DNA of 64,000 bases, from the NCBI GenBank assembly GCA_947175055.1, contig CAMWLJ010000005.1, positions 1 through 64,000 of the forward strand, read 5' to 3'. The stretch is from an uncultured Lachnospiraceae bacterium (GTDB taxonomy: Bacteria; Bacillota; Clostridia; Lachnospirales; Lachnospiraceae). The notes under the pieces were generated by a model. It saw only the letters and a program-made list of their open reading frames with translations. It was not told the DNA's origin and did no database searches. The translations under genes and the position numbers were made by a program. Below, in pieces: positions 40,825 through 49,952 of this stretch (within the stretch, counting starts at the first letter, position 1; every line of letters begins with the position of its first letter).

Positions 40825-42204
40825 ATGAGTAACAACTTTGAAGCCATTCGGGACGCAAGGAGTCTTGGCGTTCCCAAGATGCTGCTGCTCGGTCTGCAGC
40901 ATATGTTCGCAATGTTCGGTGCAACGATTCTTGTACCGATCCTGGTCAACAGCTATTTTAATGGAGAGGGTCTTTCGATTCAGGTAACATTATTCTTTGC
41001 AGGAATCGGCACCCTCTTTTTCCATGTCTGCTCAAAGCTGAAAGTACCGGCCTTTCTGGGTTCCTCCTTTGCTTTTCTGGGCGGATTTGCTACAGTGGCA
41101 AATTTAGACAGCGGCATATTCGCCGACATGACCTACGGTGAGAAATTACCCTATGCCTGCGGCGGTATCGTGGTTGCCGGCATTCTGTATCTGATCCTGG
41201 CTCTGGTGATCAAGCTGGTCGGCGTGAAGCAGGTCATGCGCTTCCTGCCCCCTGTGGTAACCGGACCGATCATCATCTGCATCGGCTTAAGCCTGGCTCC
41301 TTCTGCAGTAAACAACGCATCCTCTAACTGGTTCCTGGCGCTGATCGCGCTGGCAGTCATCGTCATCTTTAACATCTGGGGAAAAGGCATGTGGAAGATC
41401 ATCCCCATTCTCCTTGGCGTTGTGATCTCCTACATGGCAGCTTTGATCATGAACGCAGTGGGATTTACCAACGCAGACGGAAGCGCCATCCTTGACTTTT
41501 CCGGTGTGGCGGCTTCTTCTGTCGTGGGACTGCCCCCTTTCCTCCTCTGCAAATTCGATGTGACGGCGATCCTGGTCATGGCACCTATCGCACTGGCTAC
41601 CATGATGGAGCATATCGGTGATATCTCTGCCATCTCCGCAACTGTTGGTGAAAACTATCTGGAAGATCCCGGACTGCACCGCACTCTGATCGGCGATGGT
41701 CTTGCCACTTCCCTCTCTGCACTGTTTGGTGGTCCGGCCAACACTACTTACGGTGAGAATACCGGTGTGCTGGAATTGAGCGGTGTACACGATCCAAAGG
41801 TGATCCGTCTGGCAGCATTGTATGCCATCATCTTAAGCTTTATCCCGAAGATGTCGGCTATCATCGGCTCCCTGCCTTCAGCCATCATCGGCGGCGTCAG
41901 TTTTATTCTCTATGGTATGATCTCCGCCATCGGTGTCAGAAATATCGTAGAAAACAAAGTGGATTTCACAAAGTCAAGGAATCTGATCATCGCTGCAGTC
42001 ATCCTTGTCTGCGGCCTCGGCTTCTCCGGCGGTCTTACTTTTACCATAGGCGGTACTTCCATCACTTTGACTTCTCTCGCGATCGCTGCATTGGCAGGAA
42101 TCATCCTGAATGCTATCCTTCCGGGTAATGATTATACCTTCGGTGAGAACCCCAATGGTGATATCAACAGAGGTGTCAGTTTTAACCCGCAGAAAAAGAA
42201 ATAG
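40825..42204 (+). CDS. uraA: Uracil/xanthine permease family (NCS2)
   Basis: LLLGLQHMFAMFGATILVPIL; MEHIGDISAISATVGENY; GGPANTTYGENTGVLELSGV. Confidence 0.92.
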   Translation: MSNNFEAIRDARSLGVPKMLLLGLQHMFAMFGATILVPILVNSYFNGEGLSIQVTLFFAGIGTLFFHVCSKLKVPAFLGSSFAFLGGFATVANLDSGIFADMTYGEKLPYACGGIVVAGILYLILALVIKLVGVKQVMRFLPPVVTGPIIICIGLSLAPSAVNNASSNWFLALIALAVIVIFNIWGKGMWKIIPILLGVVISYMAALIMNAVGFTNADGSAILDFSGVAASSVVGLPPFLLCKFDVTAILVMAPIALATMMEHIGDISAISATVGENYLEDPGLHRTLIGDGLATSLSALFGGPANTTYGENTGVLELSGVHDPKVIRLAALYAIILSFIPKMSAIIGSLPSAIIGGVSFILYGMISAIGVRNIVENKVDFTKSRNLIIAAVILVCGLGFSGGLTFTIGGTSITLTSLAIAALAGIILNAILPGNDYTFGENPNGDINRGVSFNPQKKK

Positions 42205-42222
42205 AACACTTACAAAAGAGAA

Positions 42223-42259
42223 AGCAGGCGGCTTTTTTATCTTTAAGCAGCCGCCTGCT
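42223..42259. terminator. Hairpin between convergent uraA and HMA genes
   Basis: agcaggcggct ... agccgcctgct, 11-bp arms. Confidence 0.6.
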
Positions 42260-42288
42260 AAATCCTTTCAAGATCTTTCTGTATCTCA

Positions 42289-42328
42289 ATCCCACGATAT
42301 CCTAATATTAAGCAGGATATCGTGGGAT
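42289..42328. repeat. Perfect 15-bp inverted repeat
   Basis: atcccacgatatcct-aatattaagc-aggatatcgtgggat. Confidence 0.9.
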
Positions 42329-42341
42329 CATCTGACTTCTT

Positions 42342-42560
42342 CTAGAAAACGATCTCGCAATCAGGCTCCACCTTCCTGCAAGCCTTCAACACCTTCTTCA
42401 TTACTGTCTTCTCGTCTGCCCCCTCTGCAAACTCCACCTTCATCTTCTGTGTCATAAAACTGACAACAGCATCCGTGACTCCCTCTGTCTTCTTAGCCGC
42501 TTCCTGCATCTTCTCCGCGCAGTTGGCACAGTCTACTTCAATCTTATACGTTTTGTTCAT
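42342..42560 (-). CDS. Heavy-metal-associated (HMA) domain protein
   Basis: EVDCANCAEKMQEAAKKTEGV, CxxC metal-binding motif. Confidence 0.9.
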   Translation of the reverse strand: MNKTYKIEVDCANCAEKMQEAAKKTEGVTDAVVSFMTQKMKVEFAEGADEKTVMKKVLKACRKVEPDCEIVF

Positions 42561-42627
42561 CTCATTTCCTCCGTTCCCTTGTCTTAAATATCCTGGATTT
42601 CCTTAAACAGCCGCATAGCTCCTTCTT

Positions 42628-43011
42628 CTATTCCTCCACGTGCTCCATCCCCATACTGATGATTGCCCGCACATGCTCGTCATCCAGGGAATAAAAGATT
42701 GATTTGCCCTCCCGTCTAAACTTCACCAACTTAGATGTCTTGAGAATCCTCAACTGATGACTCACAGAAGACTGGCTCAGGTTCAACAGCCTGGCAATAT
42801 CATTGACACATAGTTCATTCTCAAACATGGAATACAGAATTTTGATTCTGGTGGAATCCCCGAATACCTTAAACAGCTCTGCAAGATCGTACAGGATCTC
42901 GTCATCCGGCTGCTGGTCCTGGATACCTTTGATGATGTCTTCCCGTGCTTCTAAAAATTCTTTCTCCGCAAATGACGGGCTGTTTTCCGCTTTCCTGTTG
43001 TTTTCTGCCAT
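42628..43011 (-). CDS. ArsR/SmtB-family metalloregulator
   Basis: LFKVFGDSTRIKILYSMFENELCVNDIARLLNLSQSSVSHQLRILK; C-terminal DEHVRAIISMGMEHVEE. Confidence 0.93.
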   Translation of the reverse strand: MAENNRKAENSPSFAEKEFLEAREDIIKGIQDQQPDDEILYDLAELFKVFGDSTRIKILYSMFENELCVNDIARLLNLSQSSVSHQLRILKTSKLVKFRREGKSIFYSLDDEHVRAIISMGMEHVEE

Positions 43012-43113
43012 TGTTTACTCCATTTCCACGTTCCCCATGTCCAGGCAGCACCCCGGACTGCACCCAAACGCTCTCCTATACAGTTCTCGTTCAACTTGCT
43101 GTGAGGCATTTTT

Positions 43114-43149
43114 CCCGCGAGCAACGAGCCAAGTGGCTGCTTGCAGCGG
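43114..43149. repeat. 36-nt imperfect-palindrome repeat, copy 2
   Basis: Identical to 5375..5410. Confidence 0.9.
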
Positions 43150-43159
43150 ATCTTCGACT

Positions 43160-43193
43160 ATTATACATATGCTCAACTGTTCATATGTATAAT
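43160..43193 (-). promoter_or_regulatory. Candidate ArsR/SmtB operator overlapping promoter -10
   Basis: ATTATACATATG-N10-CATATGTATAAT; core TACATATGAACA-GT-TGAGCATATGTA is a 12-2-12 arrangement. Confidence 0.75.
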
Positions 43194-43397
43194 AATAAAT
43201 TCTCTTTCTATTGTCAATCCTTATTCTGAAAATACTACAGCGCCTTCCATTTTATGTTTCTCCTGAGAACCGCCTAAAAACGTCGATACTTAATGAGGTT
43301 TTTCACGAATTTAGTACCGTTACGTTTGGAACCGAGCAAAAGCGCGTCCGAAGATGAACTATAGTATCCTACTGTTTCACTGACACAGATAAGAATA

Positions 43398-44645
43398 TCA
43401 GCTTCGGATCTGCCCGTCTCCACGGATCAGGTATTTATAAGTCGTCAATTCCTTAAGACCCATAGGGCCTCTTGCATGCAGCTTCTGTGTGCTGATCCCG
43501 ATCTCCGCGCCAAAGCCAAATTCAAAGCCGTCCGTAAAGCGTGTGGATGCATTGACATACACACACGCAGAATCCACTTCCCGCAGGAACTTTTCTGCAT
43601 GTTCCCTGTTCCCGGTAAGAATAGCATCGGAATGTTTGGTGTTATAACGGTTGATATGGGCTATGGCTTCCTCCACAGATGATACTGTCTTCATGGATAT
43701 GATATAATCCAGATATTCCCTGCCATAGTCTTCTTCCGTTACTGCCACTGCATCCGGGATCAGTGCGCGCACATTTTCATCTCCGCGCATCTCCACCTGC
43801 TTATCCCGCAATGCACATCCAAGCACAGGCAATAACTTATCTGCGATCTTCTCATGGATCAGCAGAGATTCGCAGGCATTACATACACCGATCCGCTGTG
43901 TCTTGGCATTTATGATGATGGACACAGCCTGCGTCAGATCCGCATCCTCATCTACATAGATATGACAATTGCCCGTTCCTGTCTCGATCACAGGGATGGT
44001 GCTGTTCTCTACCACCGCACGGATCAGCCCCGCGCCGCCTCTGGGAATCAGCACATCCACATACTGCTTTAACTTCATAAAGGCTGTCGTAACCGCCCTG
44101 TCATTGTCTTCGATCAACTGTACCGCATCCGCTGTGACAGCTTCTGCCACAAGCGCTTCCCGGATCACTTCCGTGATAGCGACGTTCGAGTAAGCTGCGT
44201 CTTTACCACCCTTTAAGATCACGGCGTTCCCTGTCTTAAAGCACAATCCAAAGGCATCTGCCGTCACATTAGGCCGGGCTTCATAGATAATGCCGATCAC
44301 CCCCATGGGCACTCTTACCTTGTCAATGTGCAGCCCGTTAGGCCGGTCAAAGGACTCCATGATCGTCCCCACCGGATCTGTCAGTTCTGCAATCTGTAAC
44401 AAGCCCTCCGCCATACTTTTGATACGCTCCGGCGTCAACTTCAAACGATCCAGCAGCCCTGCCGTCATGCCTCCTGCCGCCGCGATCTCATAGTCTTTGT
44501 CGTTAGCCATAAGGATACGGTCTGTAGCCGTTGTCAAAGCGGCTGCCGCTGTCCGCAGAACCCTGTTCTTGTCCTCCGTGGATAGTCTCTGTAATTCATA
44601 CTTTGCCGCAACGGCTCTTTGTCCTAACTTCTCTAAATATTCCAT
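43398..44645 (-). CDS. proA: Gamma-glutamyl phosphate reductase
   Basis: RVPMGVIGIIYEARPNVTADAFGLCFKTGNAVILKGGKDA. Confidence 0.95.
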   Translation of the reverse strand: MEYLEKLGQRAVAAKYELQRLSTEDKNRVLRTAAAALTTATDRILMANDKDYEIAAAGGMTAGLLDRLKLTPERIKSMAEGLLQIAELTDPVGTIMESFDRPNGLHIDKVRVPMGVIGIIYEARPNVTADAFGLCFKTGNAVILKGGKDAAYSNVAITEVIREALVAEAVTADAVQLIEDNDRAVTTAFMKLKQYVDVLIPRGGAGLIRAVVENSTIPVIETGTGNCHIYVDEDADLTQAVSIIINAKTQRIGVCNACESLLIHEKIADKLLPVLGCALRDKQVEMRGDENVRALIPDAVAVTEEDYGREYLDYIISMKTVSSVEEAIAHINRYNTKHSDAILTGNREHAEKFLREVDSACVYVNASTRFTDGFEFGFGAEIGISTQKLHARGPMGLKELTTYKYLIRGDGQIRS

Positions 44646-44681
44646 ATGATCCCTCTTTTCTTCTATTCCGAAACTTCACGA

Positions 44682-46871
44682 TCACTCCCGCAAAGATATT
44701 ACCACAAACTCCGCCGGTTCCTTATCTTCTATCCCTTCCTGGAGTCTATGGACAACACTGCTGTGGTACTCACCGGATTCCAGCATGGCTTTTGCAAACT
44801 CCGCACGAATACATAAGTGATCGGAACCATAGTAGGTCTGCTGCAAATCCGCGAACTCGTCTCCCGGTCTGATCGTCCCCTCCACCACATCCGGCCGGTA
44901 ATAGGAAGACCGGAAATCAATATCGTTGAAGATCACCACCGACTTTTCAGGAATCCCCTTATATGTCTCTTCCCACTGCGCTTCCAGTGCCAGATAATAA
45001 TTATCGTTCCGATCCATGCCGCCATTGGCAAAGACAGACCATACTGCGGTCACAAGAAGCAATGTCACCATACCGGCAAAATAGCGAAATCCCCTTTTCT
45101 CTCGCAGATACGGCAGCAGCAGGCCGATCAGCGCGATGCTGAGCAAGAAAGTAGCCGGCTCAAAGAAACGGAAATAGAAGCTGTCCATCGATGAAACATA
45201 ACGGATACCGATAAAGACCACATCATAGACTACTGCCATTACGATCAGCACAGACTCTCTCGTAAAATGCCTGCAGTTTCGTATGATCAGCCAGCCGATC
45301 CCCGCCAGGATACCCACTACCACGAATACCTTGATCCGGTAGGGAAACCCTTCCACCAATTCCGGTATCTGCATGGAAAAGATATTGAAAAACTCGGTCA
45401 GCAGGCTTTCGATCAAATCATCCGTCAGGATCCGATAGTCGTCCCACCACATGGTACGGCTCACCCCGGACGCCATGCCATTTATTAATTTGTTCATAAA
45501 CAGATACGCCATGCTCAAAGCGCCTGACACAAACGCCGTCACCGTCAGTCTCACCAGTTTGGAAAGGACCGCTCTCTCTTTCTTTTGCTGATACAAGACA
45601 AACAGTACCAGCAGATACAGCCCTGTCACGATCCACACGAAGATACCGTAATATCTGGTCAAAAAGCAGCAGATACCAACGATACCAAGTGCCAGGTACC
45701 ACCCCCATGCCGGCCTCTCCTCTTGCAGCACTTTGGCAAAAAGCAGAGCAAACAACAGCATAAACAGCATAAAGGGAATCTCGCTCCACGTATAGTAGCT
45801 CAGATTCAGATACCCGATGTTGGTCAGACACAGACCATAAAGCCACGCATCTTTGCCAAAGCACTTATACAGCACAAGCAGGATAAGTCCTGCCGTCACC
45901 ATGGCTACGATCTTGGATGCCAAATAGGCTTCTGTCCCGGTGACAAGCATCACCGCCGCGATCAACACCGGATACAGGATCGGCCAGTTGGCAAACCATG
46001 TATCATATCCGGCCAGACCGTCATAGGAGAATCCGTTCCCCGCTGTCAGATTCACCGCCTCACGCAGATAGCCTGCCGAGTCTGCCGAAATGTATGCACC
46101 TTTCAGATAGGCCCGAGAATAGATGCTGACACAGATACAGCCGAACAGCAACAGAAGAAACAACTCACTGCCATATCGTCTCACAAGCGTCTCTGCCGGA
46201 CTCCTGAGCCTTAAGACCACCGACCATACTTTCCGCCAGCCAGCCCAGATACAGAGCAGTCCGATGGCGGTAAGGAGTACAGAGACCGGCACGGAATAGT
46301 AGAAAATATCCCCATAAGTCATACGGACGGGCTCTACCCGATCGATTCCCAGAGAAATACCGCATTCCATCACTTCACCGTCTTTGAAGACTTGTTCGGT
46401 AAAAGGCAGTTGTGCTCCCTCTCCCTTTGGCACCTGCATAAAGTACGGAGAGCTGCCATCCGCGAAAACGGTCAGTTTGTATGACTGTCCTGCCGTAAAA
46501 TCCATATTTCCGGCAATCGTAAACCATTTCCCCGGTGTAATAGTCTCCACCGGGATCACCTGGCTCACCAAAATGTTGGAAGTATCGTCGGTGACCGTAA
46601 AGCGCAGCGTCCCTCTGCTATCCTCCGCAATATTGACCAGAAGCACCGGAAAACCGCTGACCTGAAAATCCTCTTTGGCCGTCAGCATGACGTCCAGTGT
46701 TTCTCCCGCCTCGCAGGTCACATACACCGGATCCGGATTGATGCCCGGCAGGATCTGGGTCGTCTGCATTCCGTTCTGCGCCGTGTGTGTCAGCACCAGC
46801 ATAACGGCGCCAAAGAGAAGGCAGACTATAAATGAATAGATTATTTTGCGGATCGTGGTTCCCTTTTTCAT
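44682..46871 (-). CDS. Multi-TM GT-C-like glycosyltransferase
   Basis: SADSAGYLREAVNLTAGNGFSYDG...WFANWPILYPVLIAAVML and many TM segments; large extracytoplasmic N-terminal region. Confidence 0.6.
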   Translation of the reverse strand: MKKGTTIRKIIYSFIVCLLFGAVMLVLTHTAQNGMQTTQILPGINPDPVYVTCEAGETLDVMLTAKEDFQVSGFPVLLVNIAEDSRGTLRFTVTDDTSNILVSQVIPVETITPGKWFTIAGNMDFTAGQSYKLTVFADGSSPYFMQVPKGEGAQLPFTEQVFKDGEVMECGISLGIDRVEPVRMTYGDIFYYSVPVSVLLTAIGLLCIWAGWRKVWSVVLRLRSPAETLVRRYGSELFLLLLFGCICVSIYSRAYLKGAYISADSAGYLREAVNLTAGNGFSYDGLAGYDTWFANWPILYPVLIAAVMLVTGTEAYLASKIVAMVTAGLILLVLYKCFGKDAWLYGLCLTNIGYLNLSYYTWSEIPFMLFMLLFALLFAKVLQEERPAWGWYLALGIVGICCFLTRYYGIFVWIVTGLYLLVLFVLYQQKKERAVLSKLVRLTVTAFVSGALSMAYLFMNKLINGMASGVSRTMWWDDYRILTDDLIESLLTEFFNIFSMQIPELVEGFPYRIKVFVVVGILAGIGWLIIRNCRHFTRESVLIVMAVVYDVVFIGIRYVSSMDSFYFRFFEPATFLLSIALIGLLLPYLREKRGFRYFAGMVTLLLVTAVWSVFANGGMDRNDNYYLALEAQWEETYKGIPEKSVVIFNDIDFRSSYYRPDVVEGTIRPGDEFADLQQTYYGSDHLCIRAEFAKAMLESGEYHSSVVHRLQEGIEDKEPAEFVVISLRE

Positions 46872-46943
46872 CTTACTTATGATTCCTTTATAAATATTCT
46901 GTATTCCTGATCCCGTACCTTTATAGTGCCCGAAGCACCTGAT

Positions 46944-48242
46944 CTATGACTGCAGTAGACGCTGGGCCAACTGCATGGCAAGCTCCACCACCACATCCGA
47001 ATTATAATGACAGTGTTCACCCCAGCGTCCCAGACCGTAGATCTGCCTTGTGCTGCAGAAAGCCAGCAGCCTCTTCATCGCCTCCGGTTTGCCGATGGTA
47101 TTCAATGGATAGGCATATTCATTCAGATAATGATATCCGGCTCTGCCGTGATCGCTCTCATCAAACAAGATGTCATTTCTCCTCGCATTATCCTCTGCAG
47201 TACCCGGAAGCTTTACCGAGATGTCCTCGAGCATCTGCACCCGCTCTTTTCTCGTCTCCAGCCAATATCCTCTGCTTCCCGGACAGAAATTGTGGCGCAC
47301 TAAGATCCTGTGCCAGGGAATCTGCAGATCCGGCTCATAGATCCACTGCGCTTCCGTAGAAAGGCGCTTTGGCACATAACGGGTTTCTATGGCGCTGGAT
47401 CTTAACTCTGCCACCAACCCTCTGATGTCTTCCGGCATACCGGTAATCTGTGTAAAGCTATGCCACGGCACCGTAGTGATCACGTGCTCCGCTTCAAACA
47501 CCTCTCCGGTCTTCGTCCTGACGCTACGCGTTTCACAATCCAGAACGGCTGCCTCCATACCGTACAGTACCTGCGGCGCCAATTCTTTCGCCATGCGAAT
47601 CCATACTTCTCCATACCCGTATTTTTGCGGATAGTAGAAAGACGCATGCCCCGGTTGTGTTCCGTATGGTCTGTGTGTCAGACAGGACAAAAGTGTTTCT
47701 TCAAAACTCACGTCAGGCAGCTTTTCCAGCCAATAAGTACCCAGTTCATCCAGCTCATCCGCAAACATCTTTTGATTGTAAGGAAGCATATAGTGGTCGG
47801 CGATCCGCTGTCCAAGCTTCCACACGATCCATTCGACAAACCGCTTGGGCATAGGCCGGTCCAGGTTACAGCCGGCCTTGGCTATGGAAGTCAGATAAGC
47901 CACCTGTTCCGGCAGATCAAACTGCCAGATATTAGCCTCCAACGGATGACCGATCTCCGCACCGTCCACCCGGATCCGGCTATCCCTTGTATAAAGCACC
48001 CATTCCTCCTTGGGCATAAACCGGAAAAGGAATTCGTTGACATTCGGTCTCCTCACATCCAGAAAATGCCCGCCGCCAATATCAAAAGGACTTCCATCCA
48101 CCATCACGCTGCGGCACAGACCGCCCGCCTCTTCCTCTTTCTCCAAAAGTAAGAAAGACGTTTCACCCTGCTCTTTCAGCCGATTCGCCAGTGTAAGCCC
48201 TGAAGGACCTGCACCAAGGATCAGATACTTTATTTTTTCCAT
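46944..48242 (-). CDS. FAD-dependent protein, UDP-galactopyranose mutase / amine-oxidase-like
   Basis: YLILGAGPSGLTLANRLKEQG; GGLCRSVMVDGSPFDIGGGHFLD; PYNQKMFADELDELGTYWLEKLP. Confidence 0.75.
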   Translation of the reverse strand: MEKIKYLILGAGPSGLTLANRLKEQGETSFLLLEKEEEAGGLCRSVMVDGSPFDIGGGHFLDVRRPNVNEFLFRFMPKEEWVLYTRDSRIRVDGAEIGHPLEANIWQFDLPEQVAYLTSIAKAGCNLDRPMPKRFVEWIVWKLGQRIADHYMLPYNQKMFADELDELGTYWLEKLPDVSFEETLLSCLTHRPYGTQPGHASFYYPQKYGYGEVWIRMAKELAPQVLYGMEAAVLDCETRSVRTKTGEVFEAEHVITTVPWHSFTQITGMPEDIRGLVAELRSSAIETRYVPKRLSTEAQWIYEPDLQIPWHRILVRHNFCPGSRGYWLETRKERVQMLEDISVKLPGTAEDNARRNDILFDESDHGRAGYHYLNEYAYPLNTIGKPEAMKRLLAFCSTRQIYGLGRWGEHCHYNSDVVVELAMQLAQRLLQS

Positions 48243-48256
48243 GTTTTACCGCCATT

Positions 48257-48976
48257 CTAAAGATGTAAACCAACTCGGTGTTCATTCTTCTTCAACTGAA
48301 ACAAAAGACGCAAGGCCTCCGTTACGGAACTGCTCTTTAAGCTGGATGCTGTCCCCACATAGTGGATCGGCACCTCCACAGTCCGCAGATTCCTACAGTA
48401 ATACCGCATTTCCGTCTGATACATATGTCCCGTAGACAGAAAAGCACTAAGATCCATAGCTTCCAAGACTCTGCGCTGAAAACATTCAAATCCGCTGGTC
48501 ATATCCTTAAGTCTTGTTCCCAATACCAGATTGGCCAGGATCGTACCTCCCTGGCTTAAAATCCTTCTGTATAGAGACTGTTTGCGCATGGAGCCGCCTT
48601 CCATAAACCGAGATCCCCACACGCAGTCATAGCCTTCTTCCATCTTCGCAAGAAACTGCGGTATCTCCGAGGGCAGATGGCTTCCCCCGCCATCCATCTC
48701 CAAGATCCGCTCCGCCCCGTCCGCAAGCGCCTGGCGGAACCCTTCCAGATAGCAGCTGATCACTCCTCTGGATTCCTTGTAAAAAATACATTTCACTCTG
48801 TTATTCTCAGCAGCCTTCTTCCTGATGATCTCCTCCGTCCGGTCCTTGGAATAATTGTCAATCACCGGATAAATGTGTAAATTGTCATAGGGCAGCGCAA
48901 GAATTTCATCCAGGATTCTCTCCATGGTATCTTCTTCGTTGGCTACCGGCATGACGATGATCGTCTTCTTCATCAT
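48257..48976 (-). CDS. Family 2 glycosyltransferase (dolichyl-P-mannose-synthase-like)
   Basis: IIVMPVANEEDTMERILDEIL; ILEMDGGGSHLPSEIP; WGSRFMEGGSMRK. Confidence 0.82.
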   Translation of the reverse strand: MMKKTIIVMPVANEEDTMERILDEILALPYDNLHIYPVIDNYSKDRTEEIIRKKAAENNRVKCIFYKESRGVISCYLEGFRQALADGAERILEMDGGGSHLPSEIPQFLAKMEEGYDCVWGSRFMEGGSMRKQSLYRRILSQGGTILANLVLGTRLKDMTSGFECFQRRVLEAMDLSAFLSTGHMYQTEMRYYCRNLRTVEVPIHYVGTASSLKSSSVTEALRLLFQLKKNEHRVGLHL

Positions 48977-49033
48977 ATCCCCTCATATGTAATAATTTAA
49001 TTACCATTCACGGTGCAATGCAAATGCTGTTAC

Positions 49034-49699
49034 TCATAGTATCTCTGCTTCCGTGATCACTATATCCGGCCTCACATCATGCGGCTCACAGGGTAGTTCC
49101 TGCATCAGCTGGCATGCATAGGCAAGTGCTGCCGTTGTCAAAAGAATCTCTGTCTGACTGCCGGCAATCTGTTCCTCCCTATCACACCCGTAAAACCTGC
49201 CCAGATACCGGTCATAAAATCCTTTCCCGTATCCGATCCGGTGTCGTTTCCTGTCAAATACGGCACCCGGCATCCACATCATTACCTTATACTGTAACCT
49301 CTGTTGTACACCGATCGCACGCTCAATCCATTCCGGAAAGGAAATCCGCTCCTCCGGCTCCAATATTCCCTTATACCCTTTGTGCAGATCCTCCAAAGAT
49401 GTAATTTGCCAAAATTCCATCTCCGTACCGGCAACCTTCGGTGCGAACACATACTTTCCGTCAGCCAATGCATGCCTGATCATTACAGCCGTGTCTACTT
49501 CGCTTCGATAACTGGCATAGGCAAGGATGACCTGCGCCTCCTTATAAACCGAATGTGCGAAGACACGGGCCCGTATCGCCTCATCACACCGGGCTTTAAC
49601 TTCCGGTTCCATTCGATCCCGCACCGTCAGTATCTGTCTGCGGATCTCGCCTTTATTCAGACTGTTCTTTCCGCAGTTTCTATTTGCTTCCTTTGCCAT
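49034..49699 (-). CDS. 5-formyltetrahydrofolate cyclo-ligase
   Basis: KGEIRRQILTVRDRM; VILAYASYRSEVDT; IGYGKGFYDRYLGRF. Confidence 0.9.
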   Translation of the reverse strand: MAKEANRNCGKNSLNKGEIRRQILTVRDRMEPEVKARCDEAIRARVFAHSVYKEAQVILAYASYRSEVDTAVMIRHALADGKYVFAPKVAGTEMEFWQITSLEDLHKGYKGILEPEERISFPEWIERAIGVQQRLQYKVMMWMPGAVFDRKRHRIGYGKGFYDRYLGRFYGCDREEQIAGSQTEILLTTAALAYACQLMQELPCEPHDVRPDIVITEAEIL

Positions 49700-49901
49700 G
49701 CTTCTTCCCCAGATCAGTGATGGAACCGTCCTTCTCCACAATAGAGATATTATCAAGCTGTCCCTTTAAATTTGCCCGCACATTCGCCACATACGCGCTG
49801 CGAAGCTGCTTCTGCTCTTCCTTCTCTGCATCTGTCAGGCCTTCCGCCTGTGATTTATGATACAATGCATTGATCCTGGCTGTCATCTGCTCTACATTCA
49901 T
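49680..49901 (-). CDS. DUF896 family protein
   Basis: ARINALYHKSQAEGLTDAEKEEQKQLRSAYVANVRANLKGQLDNI. Confidence 0.92.
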   Translation of the reverse strand: MNVEQMTARINALYHKSQAEGLTDAEKEEQKQLRSAYVANVRANLKGQLDNISIVEKDGSITDLGKKHGKGSK

Positions 49902-49952
49902 GTCGCTGCCCTCTTACTTAACTTTATTCTATCTTTGTCCACTGAGGGTACC

